Shown here: one piece after another, positions 32,994 to 40,389 of the stretch
How positions within the stretch are numbered: the stretch's first letter is position 1
How the letters are laid out: every line of letters starts with the position of its first letter
NCBI GenBank assembly: GCA_031549415.1
Contig: JAVBPU010000029.1
Span: 1 to 64,000 of the forward strand
DNA: 64,000 nucleotides
Origin: Limiplasma sp031549415
GTDB lineage: Bacteria; Bacillota; Clostridia; Christensenellales; Aristaeellaceae
Reading direction: 5' to 3'
The notes under the pieces: model-generated
Database searches by the model: none
What the model was told of the DNA's origin: nothing
Seen by the model: only the letters and a program-made list of their open reading frames with translations
Position numbers and translations under genes: made by a program

Positions 32994-34289
32994 ATGAAAA
33001 AAGTGTACATGTGCTTTAGCACCGATATTTTGCACAGCGGCCATATCGACATCATCCGCAAGGCAGCCGCCCTGGGGGAGCTGACCGTGGGCGTGCTCAC
33101 CGATGAGGTGATCGCCTCCTACAAGCGGTATCCGCTGATTTCCCTCCAGGACCGGATCTGCCTGTTTGAAAGCCTGGCGGACGTGGCCCATGTGGTGGTG
33201 CAGCGCGGCCTCAGCTATCGCGAGGTGCTGGCGGAGCAAAAGCCCGATATCGTGGTCCATGGGGATGATTGGCGCACCGGCGTGCAGGCCCACATCCGGG
33301 AGGAAGTGCTGGCGTTGTTGGCGGACTCTGGCGGCCAGCTAGTGGAATGGCCCTACACCCACAACGCGGCGGACGACGCCCTGGCGGCCCTGGGCGCGCA
33401 GCTCAGCATGCCGGAGATCCGCCGGGGACGGCTGCGTAGGCTGCTGCAACTCAAGCCCCTGATCACCGTGATGGAAGCCCACAACGGCCTGACGGGCCTG
33501 ATTGTAGAAAACACGAACCTGCAAACGGAAAACGGCGTAAAAAGCTTTGACGCCATGTGGGTCAGTTCCCTTTGCGATTCCACCGCCAAGGGCAAGCCGG
33601 ACATTGAATTAGTGGATCTGACCAGCCGCATCGCCACCCTGGAAGAGATCATGGAGGTCACCACCAAGCCCATCATCCTGGACGGGGACACCGGCGGCCA
33701 GACCGAGCACTTTGTTTTTACCCTGCGCACCCTGGAAAGGCTGGGCATCTCTGCCATCATCATTGAGGACAAGACCGGGCTAAAAAAGAACTCCCTGTTT
33801 GGCACCCAGGCGGAGCAGCGGCAAGAGAGCGTGGAAGCCTTTTGTGAAAAGATCCGCGCCGGAAAAAAAGTGCAAAAGACCAAAGAATTTATGATTTTTG
33901 CCCGCTGCGAAAGCCTGATCCTGGGCCAGGGCCAGGAGGACGCCCTGCGCCGCTGCCACGCCTATGTGCAGGCCGGGGCCGACGGCATCATGATTCACAG
34001 CTGCCAGAAAACCCCGGAGGAGGTGCTGGCCTTTTTGCATGCCTTCCGGGAAAAGGACCCGGTCACCCCCGTCGTGGTGGTGCCCACCACCTATGCGGGC
34101 ATTCCCGAGGCGGCGCTGCAAGCGGCAGGGGCCAACATCGTCATCTACGCCAACCATTTATTGCGCAGCGCCTTTCCCGCCATGGTCCACACGGCGGAAA
34201 GCATCCTGCGCCATGGCCGCGCCCTGGAAGCGGAGGAAGGCTGCATGCCCATCCGGCAAATTTTGACGCTGATCCCTGCTGACGAATGA
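32994..34289 (+). CDS. aepX: Cytidylyltransferase-like domain fused to PEP mutase
   Basis: 431 residues. Residues 1-130 form a nucleotidylyltransferase-like domain with HSGH (14-17), the HxGH ATP/CTP signature. Residues 140-431 are phosphoenolpyruvate phosphomutase, which forms the C-P bond by turning PEP into phosphonopyruvate; the diagnostic EDKxxxxxNS motif is intact at 258-267 and LDGDTGG binds the metal. No clear RBS precedes the ATG, which is odd for this operon. Its neighbours are the decarboxylase and a reductase. Confidence 0.92.
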   Translation: MKKVYMCFSTDILHSGHIDIIRKAAALGELTVGVLTDEVIASYKRYPLISLQDRICLFESLADVAHVVVQRGLSYREVLAEQKPDIVVHGDDWRTGVQAHIREEVLALLADSGGQLVEWPYTHNAADDALAALGAQLSMPEIRRGRLRRLLQLKPLITVMEAHNGLTGLIVENTNLQTENGVKSFDAMWVSSLCDSTAKGKPDIELVDLTSRIATLEEIMEVTTKPIILDGDTGGQTEHFVFTLRTLERLGISAIIIEDKTGLKKNSLFGTQAEQRQESVEAFCEKIRAGKKVQKTKEFMIFARCESLILGQGQEDALRRCHAYVQAGADGIMIHSCQKTPEEVLAFLHAFREKDPVTPVVVVPTTYAGIPEAALQAAGANIVIYANHLLRSAFPAMVHTAESILRHGRALEAEEGCMPIRQILTLIPADE

Positions 34290-34318
34290 GCCCTGCCAAT
34301 GAATGAAGGAGGTGTCCC

Positions 34319-35473
34319 ATGGAATCCTTTGCTTCGGTGAGCCCCGTGGAGATCCGCCTGCTGGACAAAACAGCCGGGGAAGCCTTTGTGCTGGAGCAGC
34401 TGCAGGGCAGCGCCCGCATGCTGCTGGTGCTGGTGCCCCGGTCTTTGTGCACAAAACTTTCCCTGACGGCTTTTTTTAGCGCCTTGCAGGGAGACGGCCA
34501 CTGCGTGCATTTGGTCACCGACATTCCCTCCAACCCTACGGTGGACCGGCTGCAGGCCCTGCTGGCCCAGCTGCGGGAGAAGCAGTTTGAGCCGGACGGC
34601 ATTTTGGCCATTGGCGGCGGAAGCTGCATAGACATGGCCAAGGGGGTCAGCGCCCTTTGGCATCTGCCTCTTTGCGATACCGCCTCTGCCAGCGCTGTGC
34701 GGGATGCCATCTCCGGGAAGAAATACGCTGCGGAGGGCCACCGCTTTCTGCCCATCTGGACCATGCCCACCACCGCCGGTACCGGCAGCGAGGTTACCCA
34801 CTGGGCTACCCTTTGGGATACGGACCAGCTGCAAAAGCTGTCCATCGACTGCCCGGCCCTGTACCCCCAGGCCGCGGTTTTGGTGCCCGAGTGGACCGCC
34901 ACCATGCCGGACAACCTGACCCTTTCCACCGGGCTAGACGCGCTGTCCCATGCCATGGAGGCCTTTTGGGCCAAGGCCAGCAACCCCCAATCGAAATCCC
35001 TGGCCCTGGCAGCCATTGACCGGGTGCGGGTCTTTTTGCCCCTGGTCTTGGCCTCTCCCATGGATGTGGCTCTGCGCCGGGAGATGTGCCTGGCCTCCTT
35101 GCTGGCGGGCTTGGCTTTTTCCACCACCCGCACCACCGCCTGCCACAGCATCAGCTATCCCCTGACGCTGCTGTACGCGCTGCCCCACGGCTATGCCGCC
35201 GCCGTTTCCTTGTCCGCCGTGATGAGGCGCAACGGGCAGGTTCTGCCGGAAATAGAGCAAATTCAAGCGCTCTTTGCCGCCAACGGCGGTTTCGACCGCT
35301 GGCTCACGGAGGTATGCGAAGAGGTCCACCCCCTGCGCCTGTCGGCCTTTGGCATTGGGGAAGCGGCCTTGCCCTCCCTGGCGGAGATGGCCTTTACCAC
35401 TGGCCGCATGGACAACAACCCCATTGTTTTCACCAAAGAGGAGTGCCTGGCCATCCTGCGGGAGTGCCTATAA
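34319..35473 (+). CDS. Iron-type alcohol dehydrogenase, probable phosphonoacetaldehyde reductase
   Basis: 384-residue group III alcohol dehydrogenase. Cofactor site AIGGGSCIDMAKG, then PTTAGTGSEVTHWA, and metal ligands in GLDALSHAMEA and LPHGYA. In phosphonate clusters this family (PhpC-like) reduces phosphonoacetaldehyde to 2-hydroxyethylphosphonate. It occupies the place where a class V aminotransferase would be in an aminoethylphosphonate cluster; none is present in the window. AAGGAGG at 7 bp. Last gene of the block; specificity rests on context. Confidence 0.82.
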   Translation: MESFASVSPVEIRLLDKTAGEAFVLEQLQGSARMLLVLVPRSLCTKLSLTAFFSALQGDGHCVHLVTDIPSNPTVDRLQALLAQLREKQFEPDGILAIGGGSCIDMAKGVSALWHLPLCDTASASAVRDAISGKKYAAEGHRFLPIWTMPTTAGTGSEVTHWATLWDTDQLQKLSIDCPALYPQAAVLVPEWTATMPDNLTLSTGLDALSHAMEAFWAKASNPQSKSLALAAIDRVRVFLPLVLASPMDVALRREMCLASLLAGLAFSTTRTTACHSISYPLTLLYALPHGYAAAVSLSAVMRRNGQVLPEIEQIQALFAANGGFDRWLTEVCEEVHPLRLSAFGIGEAALPSLAEMAFTTGRMDNNPIVFTKEECLAILRECL

Positions 35474-35602
35474 GACTGAATCGGTTCTTTGGCAGGCAAA
35501 AGCGGCAGGAATTTTCCCTTCCCTGTCGAATTTATATACAACAAAACAAAACCGTCGCGTCAAACGGCGAGGTTCGCCCAGCGGCCGATTGGAGCGTGAG
35601 AC

Positions 35603-35618
35603 CATTGGACTTCCAATG
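35603..35618. promoter_or_regulatory. Short palindrome upstream of hpf
   Basis: CATTGGA and TCCAATG form a perfect 7-bp inverted repeat around CT, about 50 bp before the HPF start. It could be a regulator site or a small leader hairpin. No convincing -35/-10 pair was found in the 196 bp between the alcohol dehydrogenase and hpf genes. Confidence 0.4.
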
Positions 35619-35669
35619 CAAACCTTCCACTGGCTTGTTTTTGATTAACTTGTGAAGGAGCGACTTTTG

Positions 35670-36212
35670 ATGAAAACTACCATTACCGCGAAAAACATGG
35701 ACGTTTCTGCCGCCGTATCCGAGCGCATCATGAAAAAAACCAACAAGATGGAACGCTACTTGAACCAGAATACGGAAATGCAAGTGCGCCTGCGCAAGGA
35801 GAAAAACAACCGCCGGACCTGTGAAATCACGGTTCCCTTTGACGGCGTCCTTTTGCGGGCGGAATCCTCCACCGATGATAACCTATATGTGAGCATTGAC
35901 CAGGCCCTGGCCAAGCTGGAACGCCAAATCCACAAGCACCGCACCAAACTGGAGAAGCGCCTGCGGGACGATGCCTTCAAAGCTCCGGAATATGAGTATG
36001 TGGAGGAGATGGACGAACCTGCCCAGGAAGCGCGTAAAATTGTTCGCAACAAGGTGTTCCCCGTGCGGCCCATGTCCGTGGACGATGCCATTTTGCAGAT
36101 GGAGCTGCTGGGGCACGGCTTTTTCGTATTTGTCAATGCCGATACCGACCGTACCAACGTGCTGTATTTGCGCAAAGAAGGCGATTTGGGCCTTTTGGAG
36201 CCGGAGGTATAA
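35670..36212 (+). CDS. hpf: Long ribosome hibernation promoting factor
   Basis: 180 residues. The N-terminal domain (KTTITAKNMDVSAAVSERIMKKTNKMERYL) binds the decoding centre; the C-terminal dimerisation domain (VVRNKVFPVRPMSVDDAILQMELLGHGFFVF-like, from about residue 125) pairs ribosomes into 100S particles. This two-domain form is normal for Bacillota. ATG at 35670 follows AAGGAG; an upstream in-frame ATG at 35652 overlaps that site and is rejected. A hairpin repeat follows the gene. Confidence 0.95.
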   Translation: MKTTITAKNMDVSAAVSERIMKKTNKMERYLNQNTEMQVRLRKEKNNRRTCEITVPFDGVLLRAESSTDDNLYVSIDQALAKLERQIHKHRTKLEKRLRDDAFKAPEYEYVEEMDEPAQEARKIVRNKVFPVRPMSVDDAILQMELLGHGFFVFVNADTDRTNVLYLRKEGDLGLLEPEV

Positions 36213-36235
36213 GGCCGCTGGCCATAGGAGGACGG

Positions 36236-36311
36236 CACGGGGGCTCCGCCCCTGCGCCCCCGCCAGGGCAGCGCCCTGGACCCCTTTTGTCACCGCGCTT
36301 CGCGCGTTGCC
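36236..36311. repeat. Three-hairpin intergenic element, reverse orientation
   Basis: Read on the minus strand it has CGCGC/GCGCG with loop GAA (36306-36294), then CAAAAGGGGT, CCAGGGC/GCCCTGG (36279-36263), CGGGGGCGC and GGGGC/GCCCC (36252-36239). Order and linkers match the copy at 3625-3727, while stem sequences differ. Confidence 0.75.
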
Positions 36312-36367
36312 AGAAAATCAAAAACAGGATTGACAAGCCCAGGGGAGCGCCGCGTGCGGCGTTCCCT

Positions 36368-36457
36368 TTCTCATGAAATTCTCATGGTTTTTTTACCGTT
36401 TCTTTACCGGTTTTTGGGCATACCCTGCTTTTTCACGGGCAAGGAATGTGCTATCAT
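36368..36457 (+). promoter_or_regulatory. Promoter with tandem 11-bp direct repeats
   Basis: TTCTCATG occurs at 36368-36375 and 36379-36386, and TTTACCG at 36392-36398 and 36403-36409, each pair 11 bp apart, the spacing used by OmpR/PhoB-type response regulators. Downstream is TATCAT (36452-36457) with extended -10 TGC and a poor -35 (TTTTTC, 36429-36434), as expected for an activated promoter. GTTTCT-N12-GGGCAT (36398-36421) also resembles a SigB-type promoter. Confidence 0.55.
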
Positions 36458-36508
36458 ACCTTCATGCAGAGCGGTTCCCCGCAGTAACGTTCATGAGGAG
36501 GTTTTTTC

Positions 36509-36868
36509 ATGGAAGAGCAGAACAATCCCTTGGGGCCGGAGGGAAGCTATTTTGAGGCCAAAGCCAAGCGCGAGCAGGACAGCTATAACAAAAAAATGGC
36601 AGGAGTCTATCCCCTGTTCATCACCGGCCTTTATTTGGTCCTGGGCTTCTGTTTTGACCTGTGGCATCCGGGCTGGCTGCTATTCCTCACCATTCCCCTA
36701 TTTTATATGCACCCCAAAACCACCTTGCAGAAGATTGGCAATCCGGTGACCATCACTCTCATCTACCTGATCCTGGGCTGCTTCTTCAACCTGTGGCATC
36801 CGGGCTGGCTGGTATTTTTGGCCATCCCCGCCGCCGCCATCGTCGATAAGATGGACGGGGAAAACTAG
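36509..36868 (+). CDS. Membrane protein with internally duplicated motif
   Basis: 119 residues. A polar N-terminus of about 33 residues is followed by two copies of one unit: YLVLGFCFDLWHPGWLLFL and YLILGCFFNLWHPGWLVFL, each a hydrophobic helix pair around the conserved LWHPGWL turn, for about four helices in total. The copies start 40 residues apart. AGGAGG precedes the ATG. Function unknown; the promoter suggests control by a response regulator. Confidence 0.75.
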   Translation: MEEQNNPLGPEGSYFEAKAKREQDSYNKKMAGVYPLFITGLYLVLGFCFDLWHPGWLLFLTIPLFYMHPKTTLQKIGNPVTITLIYLILGCFFNLWHPGWLVFLAIPAAAIVDKMDGEN

Positions 36869-36908
36869 GGCAACTCCGAAAACGTGGCAACAGCGCCACT
36901 TTCGGGAA

Positions 36909-36978
36909 CAGCCGGGCGCACGCGTTCCCCCCGCATGCGCCCGGCTGCCGCCGCTGACAAACCGCAATTTGTCAGCGG
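36909..36978. terminator. Two hairpins between convergent genes
   Basis: Stem 1 is CAGCCGGGCGCA/TGCGCCCGGCTG (36909-36920, 36936-36947). Stem 2 is CCGCTGACAAA/TTTGTCAGCGG (36951-36961, 36968-36978), followed on the plus strand by CCTGTTTTATT. Stem 2 can end the upstream gene and, facing the other way, lies just after the SDR stop; a two-way terminator is likely. Confidence 0.7.
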
Positions 36979-36984
36979 CCTGTT

Positions 36985-38007
36985 TTATTCCATGTCAAAA
37001 TGCGGCCAGGTGCTCTGGGACGCTTCATATTTTTCAATCAGCGCATCGCACCAGGCGTCGAAGGCCGGGTCCGGCCGCTGGCACTCCCCATGGCTGTAAA
37101 TATACTCCACGGTTTCCCGCACCCCTTGGTCAAAGCGGATGGTGGCGCAAAACTCCGGCACCACCCGTTTGATCTTGGTGTTGTCAAACACGGCGGTGTT
37201 GCTTTTGTCCCCCAGCAAGGAGCCGTAGTAAGAGGGGCACAGGGCGGCAAGGGTGTCGCTGGCGATGTGCACCAACTGAGCCTCTACGTCCAGGGCCTTG
37301 CCCACGGCCCTGTACACCTGGTTCCAGGTTAGGGTTTCGTCCCCTGTGATGTGGTAATTCTCGCCAATGGCATGAGGGTTTCCCATCAGCCCGCAAAACG
37401 CCACGGCAAAATCCCGGGCGTGGGTCAGCGTCCACAGGGTCAGCCCGTCTCCGGGCACAATCACTTTTTTGCCCCGGCGGATGCGGTCCACCACCGCAAA
37501 GCTTCCGTTTTCGCCATGCAGGGCCAGGGGTACATTCTTGTCATAGGTGTGGCTAGGTCGCACAATGGTGATCGGGAACCCCGTTTTGCGGTAGCTTTCC
37601 ACCAGCAGGTCCTCGCAGGCGATCTTGTTGCGGCTGTAGGTCCAGAAGGGGTTTGCCAGCGGCGTGCTTTCCGTGACCGTGTGGAAAGAAAGCGGCTTCT
37701 GATACGCCGATGCAGAGCTGATAAACAGATACTGGTCCGTTTTCCCCTGAAACAGGTCCATGTCCCGCTGCACCTGTTCCGGGGTATAGGCGATAAAATC
37801 CGCCACCACGTCAAAGCACATGCCGTCCAGCTTGGTGCGCACATCCTCTACATTGCCGATGTCCGCCTGGATGACTCTGGCCCCGGCGGGCACTTTGTCG
37901 CTATGGTTTCCCCGGTTTAGCAAGTACAGCTCCCAGCCCTGTTCCACGCAACGCTTGGAAATTGAGGTGCTGATGGTGCCCGTGCCGCCAATAAACAATG
38001 CCTTCAT
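36985..38007 (-). CDS. NAD-dependent epimerase/dehydratase (SDR)
   Basis: 340-residue extended short-chain dehydrogenase. The Rossmann motif is FIGGTGTISTSI (residues 5-16), with NRG for cofactor choice. The active site differs from the usual YxxxK: YSRNKIACEDLL follows the FISSASAYQ serine strand, so Tyr and Lys are both present. Substrate is probably a nucleotide sugar or similar, but it stands alone, so this is not determined. AAAGGAG precedes the ATG. Confidence 0.85.
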   Translation of the reverse strand: MKALFIGGTGTISTSISKRCVEQGWELYLLNRGNHSDKVPAGARVIQADIGNVEDVRTKLDGMCFDVVADFIAYTPEQVQRDMDLFQGKTDQYLFISSASAYQKPLSFHTVTESTPLANPFWTYSRNKIACEDLLVESYRKTGFPITIVRPSHTYDKNVPLALHGENGSFAVVDRIRRGKKVIVPGDGLTLWTLTHARDFAVAFCGLMGNPHAIGENYHITGDETLTWNQVYRAVGKALDVEAQLVHIASDTLAALCPSYYGSLLGDKSNTAVFDNTKIKRVVPEFCATIRFDQGVRETVEYIYSHGECQRPDPAFDAWCDALIEKYEASQSTWPHFDME

Positions 38008-38039
38008 CTGTTTTTCTCCTTTTCCATCACATCCCGTTC

Positions 38040-38068
38040 ATCATACCATATCCGTCCCACACCCACAA
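38040..38068 (-). promoter_or_regulatory. Promoter of the SDR gene
   Basis: On the minus strand TTGTGG (38068-38063), 17 bp, TATGAT (38045-38040) with extended -10 TGG. The divergent PPK2 gene has only a small hairpin CCAGCT/AGCTGG (38104-38121) and no clear promoter. Confidence 0.68.
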
Positions 38069-38161
38069 GACACCTCCCGCAAAATCCCCTGTCGAAGCAG
38101 GAACCAGCTGTCTCTAGCTGGAATGATAACAAACACAAGCTCAAGCAGGGAGGAACGAAAG

Positions 38162-39973
38162 ATGAACAAGCCTTCAAAACCCCCGGCCAACCCGGCCGAT
38201 CCCATTTTGCTTCAGGAAGCCGCGCAGGATGCGCCTGCCGCCCCTGCCGCTAAAAAAGCGGCAACGGCCCGCAAGCCCGCTCCTGCCGCCAAAAAAGCAG
38301 GTGCACGCCCCGTGGGCAGGCCCGCCACGGCAAAAGCCGCCGGAACCGCCCCCGCCAAGCCCGCTACGGCCCGCAAGCCCAAGGCCGCTGCTAGGCCCAA
38401 GGCTCCCGCCAGACCTAAGGTACCCTCCAAGCCTAAGGTACCCTCCAGGCCGTTGCCGGATGTGGCAACGGTTGCGTCTCCCCCGGCTTCGGCGAAGCCC
38501 TCCCTGCCCAATCCGCCCACGTCGGAGGCCTCCGTGGATTTTGAAGAGCTGCAAGGCCGCATGCTGGCCATGCAGCAAGTGCTTCGTGCCCAGGGCATCC
38601 CTGTAGTGATCGTTTTTGAGGGTTGGGACGCTTCCGGCAAGGGCACCATGCTGGGCGAGCTGCTGGAAGGCCTGGACCCCCGTGGCTATCAAGTGCATGT
38701 GATGGACCCGCCCACTGGGGACGAGAAGCGCTATCCGCCCTTCCGCCGGTACTGGATGGGCATGCCCGCCCAGGGGAACCTCTCCCTGTTTGTGGGCAGC
38801 TGGTACCAGGAGGTCAGCGCCGCCTGCCTGAGGGACAAGAATGCCCGCAAGCAGCTCCCCCAGCGATTTGCGCAGATCATTCAAATGGAAAGCCAATTGG
38901 TCTGCAATGGCACGCTGCTGATTAAGTTTTTCTTAAACGTGTCCAAGAAGGAACAAAAAGCGCGGCTGAAAGAGCTGGAAAGCAAGAAGAGCACCCGCTG
39001 GCGCGCCACCAAGGAGGCCTGGGAGCAAAACGAGCATTATGACGACATGATGCATCTGTACGATGCCATGATCGCCCAAACGGATTTCCAGGGCGCTTTG
39101 TGGCATGTGTTGCGTAGCGAGGACAAGCGTGCCTGTAAAAAGCAGATGTATGACATTGTGCTGGGCGCTTTTGAAAGCGCCATTGCCTCCAGCAAGGCTG
39201 GAGACCGTTCCTGGGACCTGCCAGCGCTGCCCCATGTGAAGCCCATGGCCACGGAACCCATGAGCGCCCTGGACACGGTGAAGCCGTACCAGCCCGTGAC
39301 GGGGGATTACAAGCAGGCCATGGACCAGGCGCAAAAGCGCCTGCGTCGGCTGCACAGCGAGCTGTACCGCCGGCGGATTCCCCTCATCGTAGGCTTTGAA
39401 GGCTGGGACGCGGCAGGCAAGGGGGGCGCCATCCGCCGCCTCACCAGCGCGCTGGACGCCCGCGGGTTTATGGTGTGCCCCACCTCCGCCCCCACCCCGG
39501 AAGAAAAAAGCCACCATCATTTGTGGCGTTTTTGGAACCAAATTGCCAAGGATGGGCATATTGCCATTTTTGACCGGACCTGGTACGGCCGGGTGATGGT
39601 GGAACGGGTGGAAGGTTTCTGCACCCAGGCCCAATGGCAGCGGGCCTACGAGGAGATCAACCAGTTTGAGCAGGAGCTGGCCCAGCACGGGGCCATTGTG
39701 CGCAAATTCTGGCTGCAAATCGACAGGGATGTGCAGCTGGCCCGCTTTAAGGACCGCCAAAAAGACCCTGAAAAGCAATGGAAAATCACCGACGAGGATT
39801 GGCGCAACCGCGAAAAATGGCCTCAATACGAGGCCGCCGTCAATGAAATGCTACAGCGCACCCACACCCAGCACGCGCCCTGGACCGTGGTCGAAGCGGA
39901 CAACAAGCAATACGCGCGCCTCAAGGTACTCCACACCCTCATCGAAGCCATTGAGGAGCGGCTGAAAAAGTAA
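38162..39973 (+). CDS. Two-domain PPK2 polyphosphate phosphotransferase with cationic tail
   Basis: 603 residues. Residues 1-122 are almost only Ala, Lys, Pro and Arg (AKKAATARKP-like units), resembling a histone H1 tail. Two PPK2 domains follow. Domain 1 has Walker A GWDASGKG (154-161), but its Walker B region reads LFVGSWYQEV without the Asp-Arg pair. Domain 2 has GWDAAGKG (414-421) and an intact FDRTWYGR, so it should be the active half. The layout matches polyphosphate:AMP phosphotransferases (PAP). GGGAGG precedes the ATG. Confidence 0.9.
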   Translation: MNKPSKPPANPADPILLQEAAQDAPAAPAAKKAATARKPAPAAKKAGARPVGRPATAKAAGTAPAKPATARKPKAAARPKAPARPKVPSKPKVPSRPLPDVATVASPPASAKPSLPNPPTSEASVDFEELQGRMLAMQQVLRAQGIPVVIVFEGWDASGKGTMLGELLEGLDPRGYQVHVMDPPTGDEKRYPPFRRYWMGMPAQGNLSLFVGSWYQEVSAACLRDKNARKQLPQRFAQIIQMESQLVCNGTLLIKFFLNVSKKEQKARLKELESKKSTRWRATKEAWEQNEHYDDMMHLYDAMIAQTDFQGALWHVLRSEDKRACKKQMYDIVLGAFESAIASSKAGDRSWDLPALPHVKPMATEPMSALDTVKPYQPVTGDYKQAMDQAQKRLRRLHSELYRRRIPLIVGFEGWDAAGKGGAIRRLTSALDARGFMVCPTSAPTPEEKSHHHLWRFWNQIAKDGHIAIFDRTWYGRVMVERVEGFCTQAQWQRAYEEINQFEQELAQHGAIVRKFWLQIDRDVQLARFKDRQKDPEKQWKITDEDWRNREKWPQYEAAVNEMLQRTHTQHAPWTVVEADNKQYARLKVLHTLIEAIEERLKK

Positions 39974-39974
39974 C

Positions 39975-40134
39975 GGAATCCCCACATGGGGGGGGTAGGC
40001 CCGCGCGGGAGGGGATTCCGCCCACGCAGGGGTTTCACCCCTGCACCCCATCAGGGCTTCGCCCTGAACCCGCCTTTGCAATGCCCATGAAATGGGCATT
40101 GCAATCAAGGGATTTTTAAGGGCATTGCCCTTAA
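39975..40134. repeat. Composite hairpin-repeat cluster
   Basis: Five hairpins: GGAATCCCC/GGGGATTCC (39975-40019), GCAGGGG/CCCCTGC (40026-40044), CAGGGC/GCCCTG (40052-40066), a 13-bp stem with loop GAA (40076-40104), and TTAAGGGCA/TGCCCTTAA (40116-40134). The 41 bp at 40026-40066 are an exact inverted copy of 13721-13761. Lies between convergent genes. Confidence 0.85.
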
Positions 40135-40155
40135 ACCGCCGGAGGCCGTCCCCCG

Positions 40156-40389
40156 CTACTCCTCCGCCCTTTCCCAGGCAAAGCGCGGCGTCGTTTTCCC
40201 GTCCCGGGTCACCCTCTCGTTCCACATGCTGGCTGGGCGCACCCAAAAACCCCTCTCCCCGTACAGCGCCTGGTAGACCACCATGGGCTCCAGGGTCTCC
40301 GAGTGCCGGGCCACAAACAGCAAGCGGTATAAATTCCCCTTAAAATGCCGGTAAATGCCCGGCTTTAATTCTTCTGGGCCTTGGCTCAT
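40156..40389 (-). CDS. DUF1653 domain protein
   Basis: 77-residue soluble protein with the DUF1653 pattern: LKPGIYRHFKGNLYRLLFVARHSET, then MVVYQALYGERGFWVRPASMWNERV. A small beta-rich fold of unknown function. Its ATG overlaps the ABC-F stop by 4 bp and GGAGG lies upstream, so it is translated together with that gene. Ends next to the composite hairpin repeat. Confidence 0.88.
   Translation of the reverse strand: MSQGPEELKPGIYRHFKGNLYRLLFVARHSETLEPMVVYQALYGERGFWVRPASMWNERVTRDGKTTPRFAWERAEE

Noticed and set aside
37820..38161. Upstream extension of the PPK2 frame
   Set aside because: It overlaps the divergent SDR gene and its promoter; ATG at 38162 has GGGAGG upstream.
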